Below are positions 16,334 through 25,133 of a stretch of DNA of 64,000 nucleotides, piece by piece (position 1 is the stretch's first letter; the number at the start of each line of letters is the position of its first letter). Origin of the DNA: JADFNB01 sp036397455 (GTDB lineage Bacteria; Gemmatimonadota; Gemmatimonadetes; Gemmatimonadales; GWC2-71-9); assembly GCA_036397455.1 (NCBI GenBank), contig DASWIX010000080.1, forward strand, positions 75,982 to 139,981. Reading direction: 5' to 3'. Both the position numbers and the translations under genes were made by a program. The notes beneath the pieces were generated by a model. The model saw only the letters and a list, made by a program, of their open reading frames with translations. It was not told where the DNA came from and searched no databases.

Positions 16334-19007
16334 CGAGCGCCTCTCGACGGCACTTGCCGACCGCGACACGATCGAGCGTGAGCTGGGTCAGGGCGGCATG
16401 GCCACCGTCTACCTCGCCCAGGACCTGAAGCACGACCGCAAGGTCGCATTGAAAGTCCTGCGGCCTGAACTCGCCGCCGTGCTCGGCGCCGAACGGTTCG
16501 TCCAGGAGATCAAGACGACCGCCGCACTCCAGCATCCGCACATCCTGCCATTGTTTGATTCGGGCACGGCCATGGTCCCCCCTCTCCGCCAAGCGGAGAG
16601 GGGGGCAGGGGGTGAGGTATTCCTGTTCTACGTGATGCCGTTCATCGACGGCGAAACGTTGCGGGGCAAGCTCGATCGTGAGACGCAGCTCGGGATCGAC
16701 GAAGCGGTGCGGATCACCACCGAGGTGGCCGACGCCCTCGACTACGCCCACCACAACGGCGTGATCCACCGCGACATCAAGCCCGAGAACATCCTGCTGG
16801 CGAACGGGCGGCCGATGGTGGCGGACTTCGGGATCGCGCTGGCGGTGAGTGCGGCGGCCGGCGGCCGCATGACGGAGACGGGTCTCTCGCTCGGTACACC
16901 GCACTACATGAGCCCCGAGCAGGCGACCGCCGAGAAGGAGATCACGGCCCGCTCGGACGTGTACTCGCTCGGCAGCGTGCTGTACGAGATGCTGACCGGG
17001 AGCCCGCCGCACGTGGGCTCCTCGGCCCAACAGATCATCATGAAGATCGTCACCGAAGAGGCGGCCCTGGTTACCGCGGTGCGCAAGGCGGTTCCGGCCA
17101 ACGTGGCCTCCGCGGTCGCCAAGGCGATCGAGAAATTGCCGGCTGACCGGTTCGAGACGGCCGCCGCCTTTGCCGAGGCCCTGGTGAACCCGGCGTTCAC
17201 GACGGCGCGGGTGTACGCGGATCAGCGGTCCACCCGTCCCCGCGTTCAGCCCTCCACGCTCACCTACGCGCTCGCGGCCGTCGCGATCGTTGCCACCGCG
17301 TTTGCCGTCTGGGGTTGGCGCGGCCGGCCGGCGCCGCCCGTCAGTCGCTTCAACATCGCCTTGGCCGAAGATCAGCCCATGCAGCCGGGGCAGGGGCCGC
17401 GCATCGCCGTTGCTCCTGACGGACTGCGGTTCGTGTACCTGGGACCGGGTGACGGGAGCGGGGGGCGCTTGTGGGTGCGCGAGCGGGACCAGTTATCCGC
17501 CCGGCCGCTGCCGGGTACGGATGGCGCCATCTGCCCGTTCTTTTCCCCCGACGGACGGCGCGTCGGATTCTTCACGATCTCGCCCATGCAGCTCAAGACG
17601 GTGTCGTTGGGCGGGGAGCCGCCGGTGACCGTGGCCGATTCCGGTCTGGACTGGGATGGGGGGGCGTGGGGTCGGGACGGCTACATCTACTCGGATACCC
17701 CGGACGGCCTGATGCGCCTGCCGCAGGGCGGCGGGGCACTCGACCGGGTGACCACGATGGACACGGTACGGGGGGAGAGTGGCCACAATTATCCCGATGC
17801 GCTTCCCAACGGGCGGGGGGTGGTGTTCACGATCGCGCGGCGCGGGATCGCCGATTATGAGATCGCGGTGGTGGACCTTGCGACGGGGGCGCATCGGGCC
17901 CTGACCCGCGGCGTCTACGCCAGGTACGTGTTGCCGGGCTACCTGGTCTATGTCACGGCAACCGGGACATTGATGGCGGCGCCCTTCGACCAGGGTCGCA
18001 TGGATCTGACGGGTGAGGCCACGGCCCTGGCCGAGGGGGTGAACGTCCGTGGATTCGGCTACGTCGACCTGGCGCTCTCTCCCAGCGGGACGCTGCTCTA
18101 CTCGGGCGGCGATGAGAACGGCCCGCTGGCGGACCTGGTGTGGGTCGGGCGGAACGGGGAGATCGAGTTGCTCGACTCCAACGCGTACGACGCTCCGGTC
18201 TTGTCGCCGGATGGCCGGAGCGTGGCGGCGTCCATCACGTCGGGAGGTGAACAGCAGATCTGGATCCGCCAACTGCCCAACGGGCCCTCGTCCAAGCTGA
18301 CCTTCGACGGGGCGGAGAGTGGAAGGCCGTTCTTCTCGCCCGACGGCCAGGCAGTGGGGTTCTACACGTCCCGGACGAGTGTGCGCAGCCTGTGGATGGT
18401 CCGGGCCGATGGGAGCATGCCGGCCGAGCGCCTCCGCGCCGGGCCCCACGACCTCTGGGAGGGTTTGTGGTCGCCCGACGGACACTGGCTCGTGTATCGC
18501 GAACGCTCGGTCCCGGCCGCGGACCTGGCGGCGGTCCGGATGAACGGCGACACGACCCCGGTCGCGCTGGTGGCGACCCAGTACAACGAACGGTCACCGT
18601 CGCTCTCGCCCGACGGACGTTGGTTGGCCTATGCCTCGGACGAATCCGGCCGGGACGAAGTCTACGTGCGTCCCTTTCCCGAGACGGCGCGCGCGAAATG
18701 GCAGGTGTCCCTGCGCGGTGGCACCGCACCGCTCTGGGCGCACAGCGGTCGGGAACTCTTCTACCGCGATCCCGCGGGTGACATGGTCGCCGCGGCGATC
18801 ACGACCCAGCCGACCTTCGCGGTGGGCCGGCAAACGGTCCTGTTCCCCGGCGGCGCGTTCCGGCTGGACCAGTCCCACCGGGCGTACGACGTGTCACCCG
18901 ATGACCGGCGCTTCCTCATGGTACGCGAACGCGGCGGCGGCGAACGCACCACCCTCATTCTGGTCGACAACTGGTTTCAGGAGCTGAAGGCGAAGGTGGG
19001 GACGTGA
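16326..19007 (+). CDS. Ser/Thr protein kinase with C-terminal TolB/PD40-like propeller
   Basis: An 893-residue receptor-like kinase. Cytoplasmic kinase domain (about 15-290): LGQGGMATVYLA, ALKVL, HRDIKPENIL (catalytic Asp about 150), DFGIA and GTPHYMSPEQA are all intact. One membrane helix follows (LTYALAAVAIVATAFAVWGW), then an extracytoplasmic beta-propeller of about 540 residues with repeated SPDGR and FSPDG motifs. Residues about 84-97 are encoded by a perfect hairpin inserted in frame between kinase strands. The GTG start overlaps the fucosidase stop region, so translation is probably coupled. This architecture is frequent in Gemmatimonadota and Acidobacteriota; ligand and targets are unknown. 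Confidence 0.93.
16577..16617. repeat. palindromic REP-like element inserted in the kinase gene
   Basis: CCCCCCTCTCCGC, a CAA loop, and GCGGAGAGGGGGG form a perfect 13-base stem, followed by CAGGGGGTGAGG. It resembles the dispersed palindromes with a GGGGTGAGG tail seen in several GC-rich genomes (recalled, not searched). It keeps the kinase frame open and encodes a Pro/Arg/Gly-rich loop between two strands of the kinase N-lobe. Confidence 0.75.
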
Positions 19008-19083
19008 TGATTGCGCCGCCTGCCGGCGCCGCTTGATGCAGGATGTGTGCCGGGAGCATGCCGGCCTGTGACGGAGGCAATCG

Positions 19084-19620
19084 ATGCGTAAACCGAAACG
19101 ACCGTGGCTGTTTGGCCTGTTCCCACTGACCGTGGCGGTGGCTACCGGCGGGGCCTGCGCGACCGACGGCAACCGCGGATCGGTGCCGCTCGACCGCGCC
19201 GCGGCGGCGGCGGCGGTCACGAGCGTACTCGACGCGCTGCATCACAACGCGTCCGTGGCCAACGAGGCATCGTATTTCGCCCTCTTCGCGCCGGAAGGCG
19301 TGTTCTTCGGCACCGACGCCATGGAACGCTGGACGGTCGATCAGTTCCGCGCGTACGCCCACCCGGTGTTCGAGCGAGGCCAGGGGTGGACCTACGTGTT
19401 GCGCGAGGGCACCCGTAATGTCGACTTCGACCCCACCGGAACCGTCGCGTGGTTCGATGAAATCCTGGACAACGAGAACTACGGTGAGACGCGCGGCACC
19501 GGGGTCATGCGTCTGATAGGCGGTGAATGGAAGATCGCGCAGTATCACCTGACCATCCCGGTACCCAACGAGCTCGCCGGCGACCTCGTCGCAATGATAC
19601 GGGGGCGAAACGCGCCGTGA
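19084..19620 (+). CDS. NTF2/SnoaL-like fold lipoprotein
   Basis: A 178-residue protein with a lipoprotein signal (TGGAC lipobox about residues 21-25). The rest fits a SnoaL/DUF4440-type NTF2 fold: an early helix VTSVLDALHHNASVAN, SYFALFAPEGVFFGTDA, AYAHPVFERGQGW, VAWFDEILDN, and a final WKIAQYHLTIPVPNE. Such proteins bind small hydrophobic ligands or act as cofactor-free enzymes; no specific activity is evident. ATG is preceded by GGAGG. It follows the kinase gene by 76 bases on the same strand and precedes the sulfatase. Confidence 0.8.
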   Translation: MRKPKRPWLFGLFPLTVAVATGGACATDGNRGSVPLDRAAAAAAVTSVLDALHHNASVANEASYFALFAPEGVFFGTDAMERWTVDQFRAYAHPVFERGQGWTYVLREGTRNVDFDPTGTVAWFDEILDNENYGETRGTGVMRLIGGEWKIAQYHLTIPVPNELAGDLVAMIRGRNAP

Positions 19621-19708
19621 TAATGGACGTGACGATTCCCTGCGTCGGTGCCGGCAGTGACCCCATGCCGGCGTTCGCCCAGTCCCGCGCTCGGCACCGG
19701 GTGGAGCG

Positions 19709-21214
19709 ATGATCATCGGGGCCACCGTCGTCCGGGTCGCATGCATCGCCGTGTGCGCGTCGGTCGGGTGTCGTGCTGAGCGCGATGGTCATGGTCCTCG
19801 AGGCGGGGCGGATGGGTCTCCGCCGAACGTCGTCGTGATCGTGGTCGATGACTGGCGCTGGGACGAGTTCGCTGCCGCCGGTCATCCGTACCTGCAAACG
19901 CCGAACATCGACCGCCTCGCCGCCGAAGGCGCGCTGTTCACCAATTCCTTCCATGCCGTACCGCTCTGTTCGCCCAACCGTGCCAGCCTGTTGACCGGTC
20001 AATACCCGTCACGTCACGGCATCATCGACAACGTCGCACGAAGCCTCGCGAGCCACGGGCTGAACACCTTCCCGCGTGCGCTCCAGCGGCACGGCTACGA
20101 GACGGGGTTCCTCGGCAAGTGGCACATGGGGAACGACCCGACGCCGCGGCCGGGGTTCGACTACTGGGTTGGGCTGCCGGGACAGGGACGGACCATCAAC
20201 CCCGTGCTGTTCGAGGATGGCGCGCTGCACGAAGTGACCGGCTACGTGACCGACATTCTCACCGACCGTGCCGTGTCGTTCGTCTCGCGAACGCGCGACA
20301 AGCCCTTCCTGCTGTATCTCGCGCATAAGGCGGTGCATCCGGACGCGCGGCAGCTCGATGACGGCTCGGTCGATCTCAACTACCCCAGCCGCTACATCCC
20401 CGCGCCGCGGCATACGCGGTTGTACGAGAACGACGTCTTCCGGCGGCGGCCGAACGTGGTGTCGTCACCCGACGACTTACGCGACAAGCCGGCGCTCCGT
20501 CGCGCGCTGGCGTACCGGGCGTCGGACGACATCACGCGGTCGTTCGGTGGGATCCTCGATCCGGGTACGAGTGAAGAGACCATTCGCCGTCGCGCCGAGA
20601 TGCTCCTGGCGGTGGACGAGGGGCTCGGCCGCCTCATGGACGCGTTGAGCGCGCAGGGCATCCTGGACCAGACGATGATCGTGCTGACCAGCGACAACGG
20701 GTTCTTCTACGGCGAACACGGCTTGAGCCTCGAACGCCGGCTGCCGTACGAGGAATCGATCCGCAATCCGTTGCTGATTCGCTATCCAGCGCGCGTTGCC
20801 GCGGGCATGCGCATTCCCCAGCTGGCGCTGTCGGTCGACGTCGCTCCCACGATCCTGGAGATGGCCGGCGCGCCCGTTGGCGATCACATCCAGGGACGGT
20901 CACTGGTGCCGCTGTTCGACGGAGACGCATCCGGCTGGCGCCGGTCGCTGTTGGTGGAGTTTTACACGTACGAGAACCCCATGCCGTGGTTGCTGGACAT
21001 GGACTACCGCGCGGTGCGGACCGATCGGTACAAGTACATCCACTGGATGCAGCATCCGGATCTGGACGAACTGTACGACCTCGAGGCCGACCCGTACGAA
21101 ATGCGCAACCTGGTGGACGATCCCGTGGTGGGCAGGGTCAGGCTGGACCTGCGCGCCGAACTCGGTCGGCTGGTGCTCGGCGCGATGGGGCTCGAAGGCG
21201 CTCGGTCGCCGTAG
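19709..21214 (+). CDS. sulfatase, lipoprotein, formylglycine-dependent type
   Basis: A 501-residue arylsulfatase-family enzyme. The N-terminus has a lipobox (SVGC, about Cys21). NVVVIVVDDWRWDE supplies the metal Asp pair, and CSPNRASLLTGQYPSRHG carries the CxPxR signature, with Cys87 expected to be converted to formylglycine. LGKWHMGN, VLTSDNGFFYGEHG and a C-terminal ELYDLEADPYEMRNL segment complete the fold. It probably desulfates glycans in the periplasm or at the surface, in keeping with the fucosidase nearby. Maturation needs a formylglycine-generating enzyme or anSME, not seen here. GGAG precedes the ATG. Confidence 0.93.
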   Translation: MIIGATVVRVACIAVCASVGCRAERDGHGPRGGADGSPPNVVVIVVDDWRWDEFAAAGHPYLQTPNIDRLAAEGALFTNSFHAVPLCSPNRASLLTGQYPSRHGIIDNVARSLASHGLNTFPRALQRHGYETGFLGKWHMGNDPTPRPGFDYWVGLPGQGRTINPVLFEDGALHEVTGYVTDILTDRAVSFVSRTRDKPFLLYLAHKAVHPDARQLDDGSVDLNYPSRYIPAPRHTRLYENDVFRRRPNVVSSPDDLRDKPALRRALAYRASDDITRSFGGILDPGTSEETIRRRAEMLLAVDEGLGRLMDALSAQGILDQTMIVLTSDNGFFYGEHGLSLERRLPYEESIRNPLLIRYPARVAAGMRIPQLALSVDVAPTILEMAGAPVGDHIQGRSLVPLFDGDASGWRRSLLVEFYTYENPMPWLLDMDYRAVRTDRYKYIHWMQHPDLDELYDLEADPYEMRNLVDDPVVGRVRLDLRAELGRLVLGAMGLEGARSP

Positions 21215-21244
21215 CCGCCGGCGGCGGTCCGCGCCGGCCGAACG

Positions 21245-22522
21245 TCAGGCGACGCTTCCGGCCGGCACGCCCGCCGCCGCCCGGGTATGGGGTTGCGGCG
21301 CCGCGCCGGCGTAGAGGTAATCACGCGTCAGCGGCCGTTCGTTGTCGATCCCCGGCGTGATGATCACCTGATACAGTTCGTTCTTGCCGTACCGCATGAG
21401 CGCCACGCCGTGACTCAGGTAGATGCGGAACAGGCGCACGAGCTGCTCGTCGTACCTCTCCCGGATCACGTCCACGTTGGCCTCGAACGCGTCGAGCCAG
21501 CGGTTGGTCGTGTACGAGTAGTGCAGCCGCAGGTTCTCCACGTCTTGCACGCGCATGTCGAGTTTCTGCACGCACGCCGTGATTTCGCCGAGCGTTGCCG
21601 TGTACACCCCGGGGAACACGTGTTTGTTGCCGAACGCGAGCGGCGTACCGGGTTTGATGCGGCCGATCGTGTGCAGCACGAACGTCCCGGTCGGCTTGAG
21701 CGATTGCTTGGCAATGGAGAAGAACGTGTCGTGATGCTCCTTGCCGACGTGCTCCAAACAGCCCACCGACACCACCTTGTCGAACACGCGGCCCTGCTGG
21801 GGAAGATCCCGGTAGTTCATGTGTTCCACGTGAATCCGGTCCTGCAGCCCCGCCTTCGCGATCCGCCGGTTCGATTCCTCCGCCTGTTCCCTGGAAAGCG
21901 TCACGCCGACGCCGCTGATGCCATAGTGCTGTGCGGCGTAGATCATCATTCCGCCCCACCCGCAGCCGATGTCCAGCAGCGTCTCGCCTGGTGTGAGCCG
22001 TAGCTTGCGGCAGACGTGTTCGCGTTTCTGATCCTGCGCCAGGTCGATGGGGTCGTCCGGCGTCTTGAAGTAGCCGCAGGTGTACTGCATGTCCTTGTCG
22101 AGCCACAGCGCGTAGAAGTCGTTCCCGAGGTCGTACGGCTCGGAGACGAAGCGCTTGTCGTTCTCGTAGGTGTGCCGCTGGCGCAGGTACTGAAAGAAGA
22201 CCTTCGCCTGGGCCGGCAGATGGCGCAGCACGTTGATCGGGCGGTAGATGACCTTGCGAAACGCGCTCACCATGTCGGTGGTCATGACCATGGTCATGAG
22301 ATCGACCATGTCACCTTCGAGATCGATGTCGCCCAGCATGTACGCCTCGCCGAAGCCGAGGTCGACGTTGACGAGGATGGCGCGCATCGCCTTTTCGTTA
22401 TGGAAAATCAGTTTGAATCGTGGCTCGCCGTCACCGTATCTGACGGTCGATTTGTCGGGGTAGGTGATGGCAAAAGGCATCCCCGCCGCTTGGGTAAACA
22501 GATCGTGGAACAGCGCTTTCAT
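21245..22522 (-). CDS. cfa: cyclopropane-fatty-acyl-phospholipid synthase family protein
   Basis: A 425-residue SAM-dependent methyltransferase. The family N-terminal domain (about 1-120) is followed by YDLGNDFYALWLDKDMQYTCGYF, the SAM site LLDIGCGWGGMM, and SVGCLEHVGKEHHDTFF and HTIGR. It adds a methylene group across double bonds of membrane lipid acyl chains, giving acid and solvent resistance. The C-terminal ~20 residues are Pro/Ala-rich and less conserved. It is convergent with the sulfatase and lies downstream of the GGDEF-like gene. The desaturase near 58 kb could supply the double bonds. Confidence 0.92.
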   Translation of the reverse strand: MKALFHDLFTQAAGMPFAITYPDKSTVRYGDGEPRFKLIFHNEKAMRAILVNVDLGFGEAYMLGDIDLEGDMVDLMTMVMTTDMVSAFRKVIYRPINVLRHLPAQAKVFFQYLRQRHTYENDKRFVSEPYDLGNDFYALWLDKDMQYTCGYFKTPDDPIDLAQDQKREHVCRKLRLTPGETLLDIGCGWGGMMIYAAQHYGISGVGVTLSREQAEESNRRIAKAGLQDRIHVEHMNYRDLPQQGRVFDKVVSVGCLEHVGKEHHDTFFSIAKQSLKPTGTFVLHTIGRIKPGTPLAFGNKHVFPGVYTATLGEITACVQKLDMRVQDVENLRLHYSYTTNRWLDAFEANVDVIRERYDEQLVRLFRIYLSHGVALMRYGKNELYQVIITPGIDNERPLTRDYLYAGAAPQPHTRAAAGVPAGSVA

Positions 22523-22623
22523 CGGTCACCTGGCGTGCGGGACGTGGGCGGTGAGAACCACCAGTATGTCCGGGTGCACGGGAGCGCGCAAGGACACCTG
22601 GTGACGGAGGGCACGCGCCCGCG

Positions 22624-23925
22624 TCAGTCGGGAATCGCCGACTCCGGCGTCACTTCGATCGACAAGTGCGCGCCAAAGGACGACTGTCCCCACGGGATGA
22701 CAAGCGCTTTGGCGTCGGCGCGTATCCGGTCCGCAACGGCGCCGGCGTCGGTGGCGGGAGTCGCCGGCAGGAGAATGCTGAACTCGGCGTCGGTCACCCG
22801 AGCCGCCACGTCGCCGTCCCGGATGCACCGCTGGAGCAGTTGCGCCGTGTACTGCAACGCCGCGTCGACGCCGCGCGGGCCATACTCGTCGGCGATCGCG
22901 TCGAGGTCCTCCACACGGACCCGGAGGATCCCGTGCGGTTCCTGTTCGTGCCCCTGCAGCACCTGCTCGAATCCCTCGCGATTGAACAGGTGCGCCACCG
23001 GGTCGACCAGTCCCTCGCGGCGGAAGTCGCTGCGCGCAACGGCCCGGTCGATCCGTGCTGCGCCCTCGTCGAGAAACCGGCGCACGGATCCCAGCACCTC
23101 CGGATCGGCGATCGGGTTGCCGCCGAACACGATGGCCGCGCCCAGCCCTTCCCCGTGATGATTGATGGGCAGAGCCACGCCCGGCGTCCCGCGCCACCGG
23201 CGCCGCCCGAACGGATCGAGGCCGAGCAGGTCGTGCAGGCCGACGCCCCGGACGGTCGTCCCGCCCATGCACGCGCGCCCGGCCGCCGAGGTCGCCGAGA
23301 CCTGGACGCCGAGGAGACGGTGATCGGTGCCACCGGCGACGGCGTGGATCCTCGCGACCCGGAGTACGGGATCGCGTACCATAACCGCAACCGGCCGTCC
23401 GCATTGCGCCGCGACGACCTCGGCGAGCCGTGACGCGATCCCGGCGATCGATTCCGATCCCATGATCAGCCAATCGGGCAGCTCGTGCGTCCCGTGCTCG
23501 TACTCGACATCGACGGCGCACTCCGCAACGAACGCCTGGAGATCGTGCAGGATCGCGTCGCTGACCTGCTCGGCGACGGACAGCCGCGCGATCACGGCGC
23601 AACCGGCGCCGGCGTAGCCGGCGGAGATCACGGTGAAGTGACCATCGAGTACCTGTGCGACGTGGTCGCGTCCACCGCGGCGCGCCGTCGCCGCCGCGGT
23701 GAGCGCCTGCGATCGGACGGCCTCCGGAAGATCGGATTGGTCAGTGGACCAATACGGTTCCGCGTGATCGTCGACCAGGCACGCGGCGGGGGCTGCGTGC
23801 GCCCGTCGCACCAGGTCGATGATATGACGGGCCCCCGCCAGCAGCCGCTCGGGGTGGGCGTGCTGCCGCCCCCGCGCCGGCGTACCCGACATCAACCGCG
23901 CCCAAAAGCCCTGCCTTTTGCTCAT
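22624..23925 (-). CDS. GAF-like plus degenerate GGDEF domain protein
   Basis: A 433-residue soluble protein. The middle (about 170-320) has a GAF-like pattern; the last ~130 residues follow the GGDEF fold (LFNREGFEQVL, GILRVRVEDLDAIADEYG, LLQRCIRDGDVAARVTDAEFSILLP). The signature GG(D/E)EF motif is replaced by RVTDAEF, so diguanylate cyclase activity is unlikely; a GTP-binding or c-di-GMP regulatory role or loss of function remain. The ATG of MSKRQGFW has GGGGGTGG upstream. No transmembrane segment. It precedes the cfa gene by about 100 bases. Confidence 0.65.
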   Translation of the reverse strand: MSKRQGFWARLMSGTPARGRQHAHPERLLAGARHIIDLVRRAHAAPAACLVDDHAEPYWSTDQSDLPEAVRSQALTAAATARRGGRDHVAQVLDGHFTVISAGYAGAGCAVIARLSVAEQVSDAILHDLQAFVAECAVDVEYEHGTHELPDWLIMGSESIAGIASRLAEVVAAQCGRPVAVMVRDPVLRVARIHAVAGGTDHRLLGVQVSATSAAGRACMGGTTVRGVGLHDLLGLDPFGRRRWRGTPGVALPINHHGEGLGAAIVFGGNPIADPEVLGSVRRFLDEGAARIDRAVARSDFRREGLVDPVAHLFNREGFEQVLQGHEQEPHGILRVRVEDLDAIADEYGPRGVDAALQYTAQLLQRCIRDGDVAARVTDAEFSILLPATPATDAGAVADRIRADAKALVIPWGQSSFGAHLSIEVTPESAIPD

Positions 23926-24169
23926 CGTCAACCACCCCCGATTCCCTGACCCGCCCAATCTTCAACGGCGATGGCTTCGGTGCCAGAGGGAGATGCGGGT
24001 TGCGTTCCTGCGTTTCGTACGGAACCGCTCGCCTTGGGAGCATTTGGGCTGCATCTTGGGACCATGCCCGTGATCACCCCGCAACTGCGAGCCCCCCCGC
24101 CACGAGCGCGCCACCGGCCCACGCAAGAAGTCGAACGTTCGGCGATTTCGATCTCGTCGCCCCCCAACG
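23926..24169. other. intergenic sequence without recognisable gene
   Basis: About 240 bases between the degenerate GGDEF start and the third heptamer array. ORFs exist on both strands but their translations run into the heptamer repeat and show no family. It probably contains the promoter for the GGDEF-like gene; I see nothing else. Confidence 0.4.
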
Positions 24170-24274
24170 CATCTGCAATCGACAATCTGCAATCAACAAT
24201 CTGCAATCTGCAATCTGCAATCTGCAATCTGCAATCTGCAATCTGCAATCTGCAATCAACAATCAGCAATCAGG
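24170..24274. repeat. heptamer tandem array, 15 units (AATCTGC)
   Basis: Exactly 105 bases in strict 7-base phase: eight consecutive perfect AATCTGC units (24198-24253) flanked by variants (AATCGAC, AATCAAC, AATCAGC). It is the longest of the three arrays. It lies 7 bases before a small ORF, placing it where the leader and ribosome-binding site would be. Three units equal seven codons with no stop in any frame on either strand, which explains the spurious ORFs here. Confidence 0.9.
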
Positions 24275-24280
24275 TGACCC

Positions 24281-24601
24281 ATGATGCTCATTCAGGTCGT
24301 TCCGAAAGCCGGCCGCAACGCCTATCGCTTGTTGCGCGCTAAGGTCCTGCACGACGCGGCGACCTGGTACTGGAGCGACAAGAAGAAGACACGCCTGCGT
24401 CACCTGCAGTCTGACGGGCACATCGACGTCGGCAATGCCGACGGGGTGGTGGTGGCTCGTGTGTTTCCCAAGGCGCCGCGCGATCTGTTTTACCTCGGCG
24501 AGAAGTTTATCGGCCGGGTCGTCGCGTGGTTCGAGGACGAGATTGCGGCGATCAACGTGCAGTTCGTCGATGATCCGCCGACACGCAAGCGGCGGCGCTG
24601 A
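24281..24601 (+). CDS. small basic hypothetical protein
   Basis: 106 residues, rich in Arg and Lys at the end (PPTRKRRR), with no signal peptide or membrane segment. An internal DGHIDVGNADGVVVARVFPK stretch and LFYLGEKFIGRVVAWFEDEI look like a small alpha/beta fold. I do not recognise a family. Tandem ATG codons start it, directly after the heptamer array, with GGTGA as a weak ribosome-binding site. A lipoprotein gene follows after 11 bases. Confidence 0.5.
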   Translation: MMLIQVVPKAGRNAYRLLRAKVLHDAATWYWSDKKKTRLRHLQSDGHIDVGNADGVVVARVFPKAPRDLFYLGEKFIGRVVAWFEDEIAAINVQFVDDPPTRKRRR

Positions 24602-24612
24602 GACACGCCACA

Positions 24613-25059
24613 TTGAGGCCGGCCGCTCGCGGTTATCTTATCCCCTTCACGCTGTTTCTGGCGTGTGGTCCGCATGGATACGGCATTCGTACCGAGACCA
24701 TGCGATGGGCGCCGCACGCGCACGAGGAACGCGAGTCCCTGGACTTCGTGAGCGCCGAGGTTCGACGCGGGCTGCTCGCCGTGGGGTGTTGGATGCGTTC
24801 CGCCGAGTCGGGCCGGATCGGACAGGAGATGCAAGTGGTTGCCGAATGTGGGGAGGATGATCGGTTGCGGGTTACGATCACTCCGCGGCGCGGCACGGAA
24901 GGTGCCACGACCCTGACGTACATGGTGCAGATCGACGCGCACAGCTATGGCGCGGACGTGCGCGGCCGAATGCGCGCGGTGGAGCCGTCGGAGCGGGCGC
25001 GGTCACGGGCCGATGCGTTGTATCGGTGGCTCCGATCGCCTGACCGCGTGCGCGAGTGA
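24613..25059 (+). CDS. small lipoprotein of unknown function
   Basis: 148 residues beginning with a TTG start and a compact lipoprotein signal (MRPAARGYLIPFTLFLACG; lipobox Cys about 18). The mature part has two Cys (VGCWMRSAES and VVAECGEDD) about 25 residues apart, which could form a disulfide in the periplasm, and a strand-rich VTITPRRGTEGATTLTYMVQI segment. No family recognised. It lies between the basic hypothetical gene and the S41 peptidase on the same strand. Confidence 0.55.
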   Translation: MRPAARGYLIPFTLFLACGPHGYGIRTETMRWAPHAHEERESLDFVSAEVRRGLLAVGCWMRSAESGRIGQEMQVVAECGEDDRLRVTITPRRGTEGATTLTYMVQIDAHSYGADVRGRMRAVEPSERARSRADALYRWLRSPDRVRE

Positions 25060-25133
25060 GGTCGGACGCGCCCGCTTGCCGAATGTCTTCCTGGCGCGTA
25101 TATCTGCCGCCGGGCATCCACTCAGGGGCTCTC

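Noticed and set aside
21214..21225. GCCGCCGGCGGC palindrome at the sulfatase stop
   Set aside because: Short, GC-only, overlaps the stop codon; expected by chance in this composition.
23928..24269. Frames such as IADCRLQ repeats in the heptamer arrays
   Set aside because: Translations of the 7-base repeat, which has no stop in any frame; not proteins.
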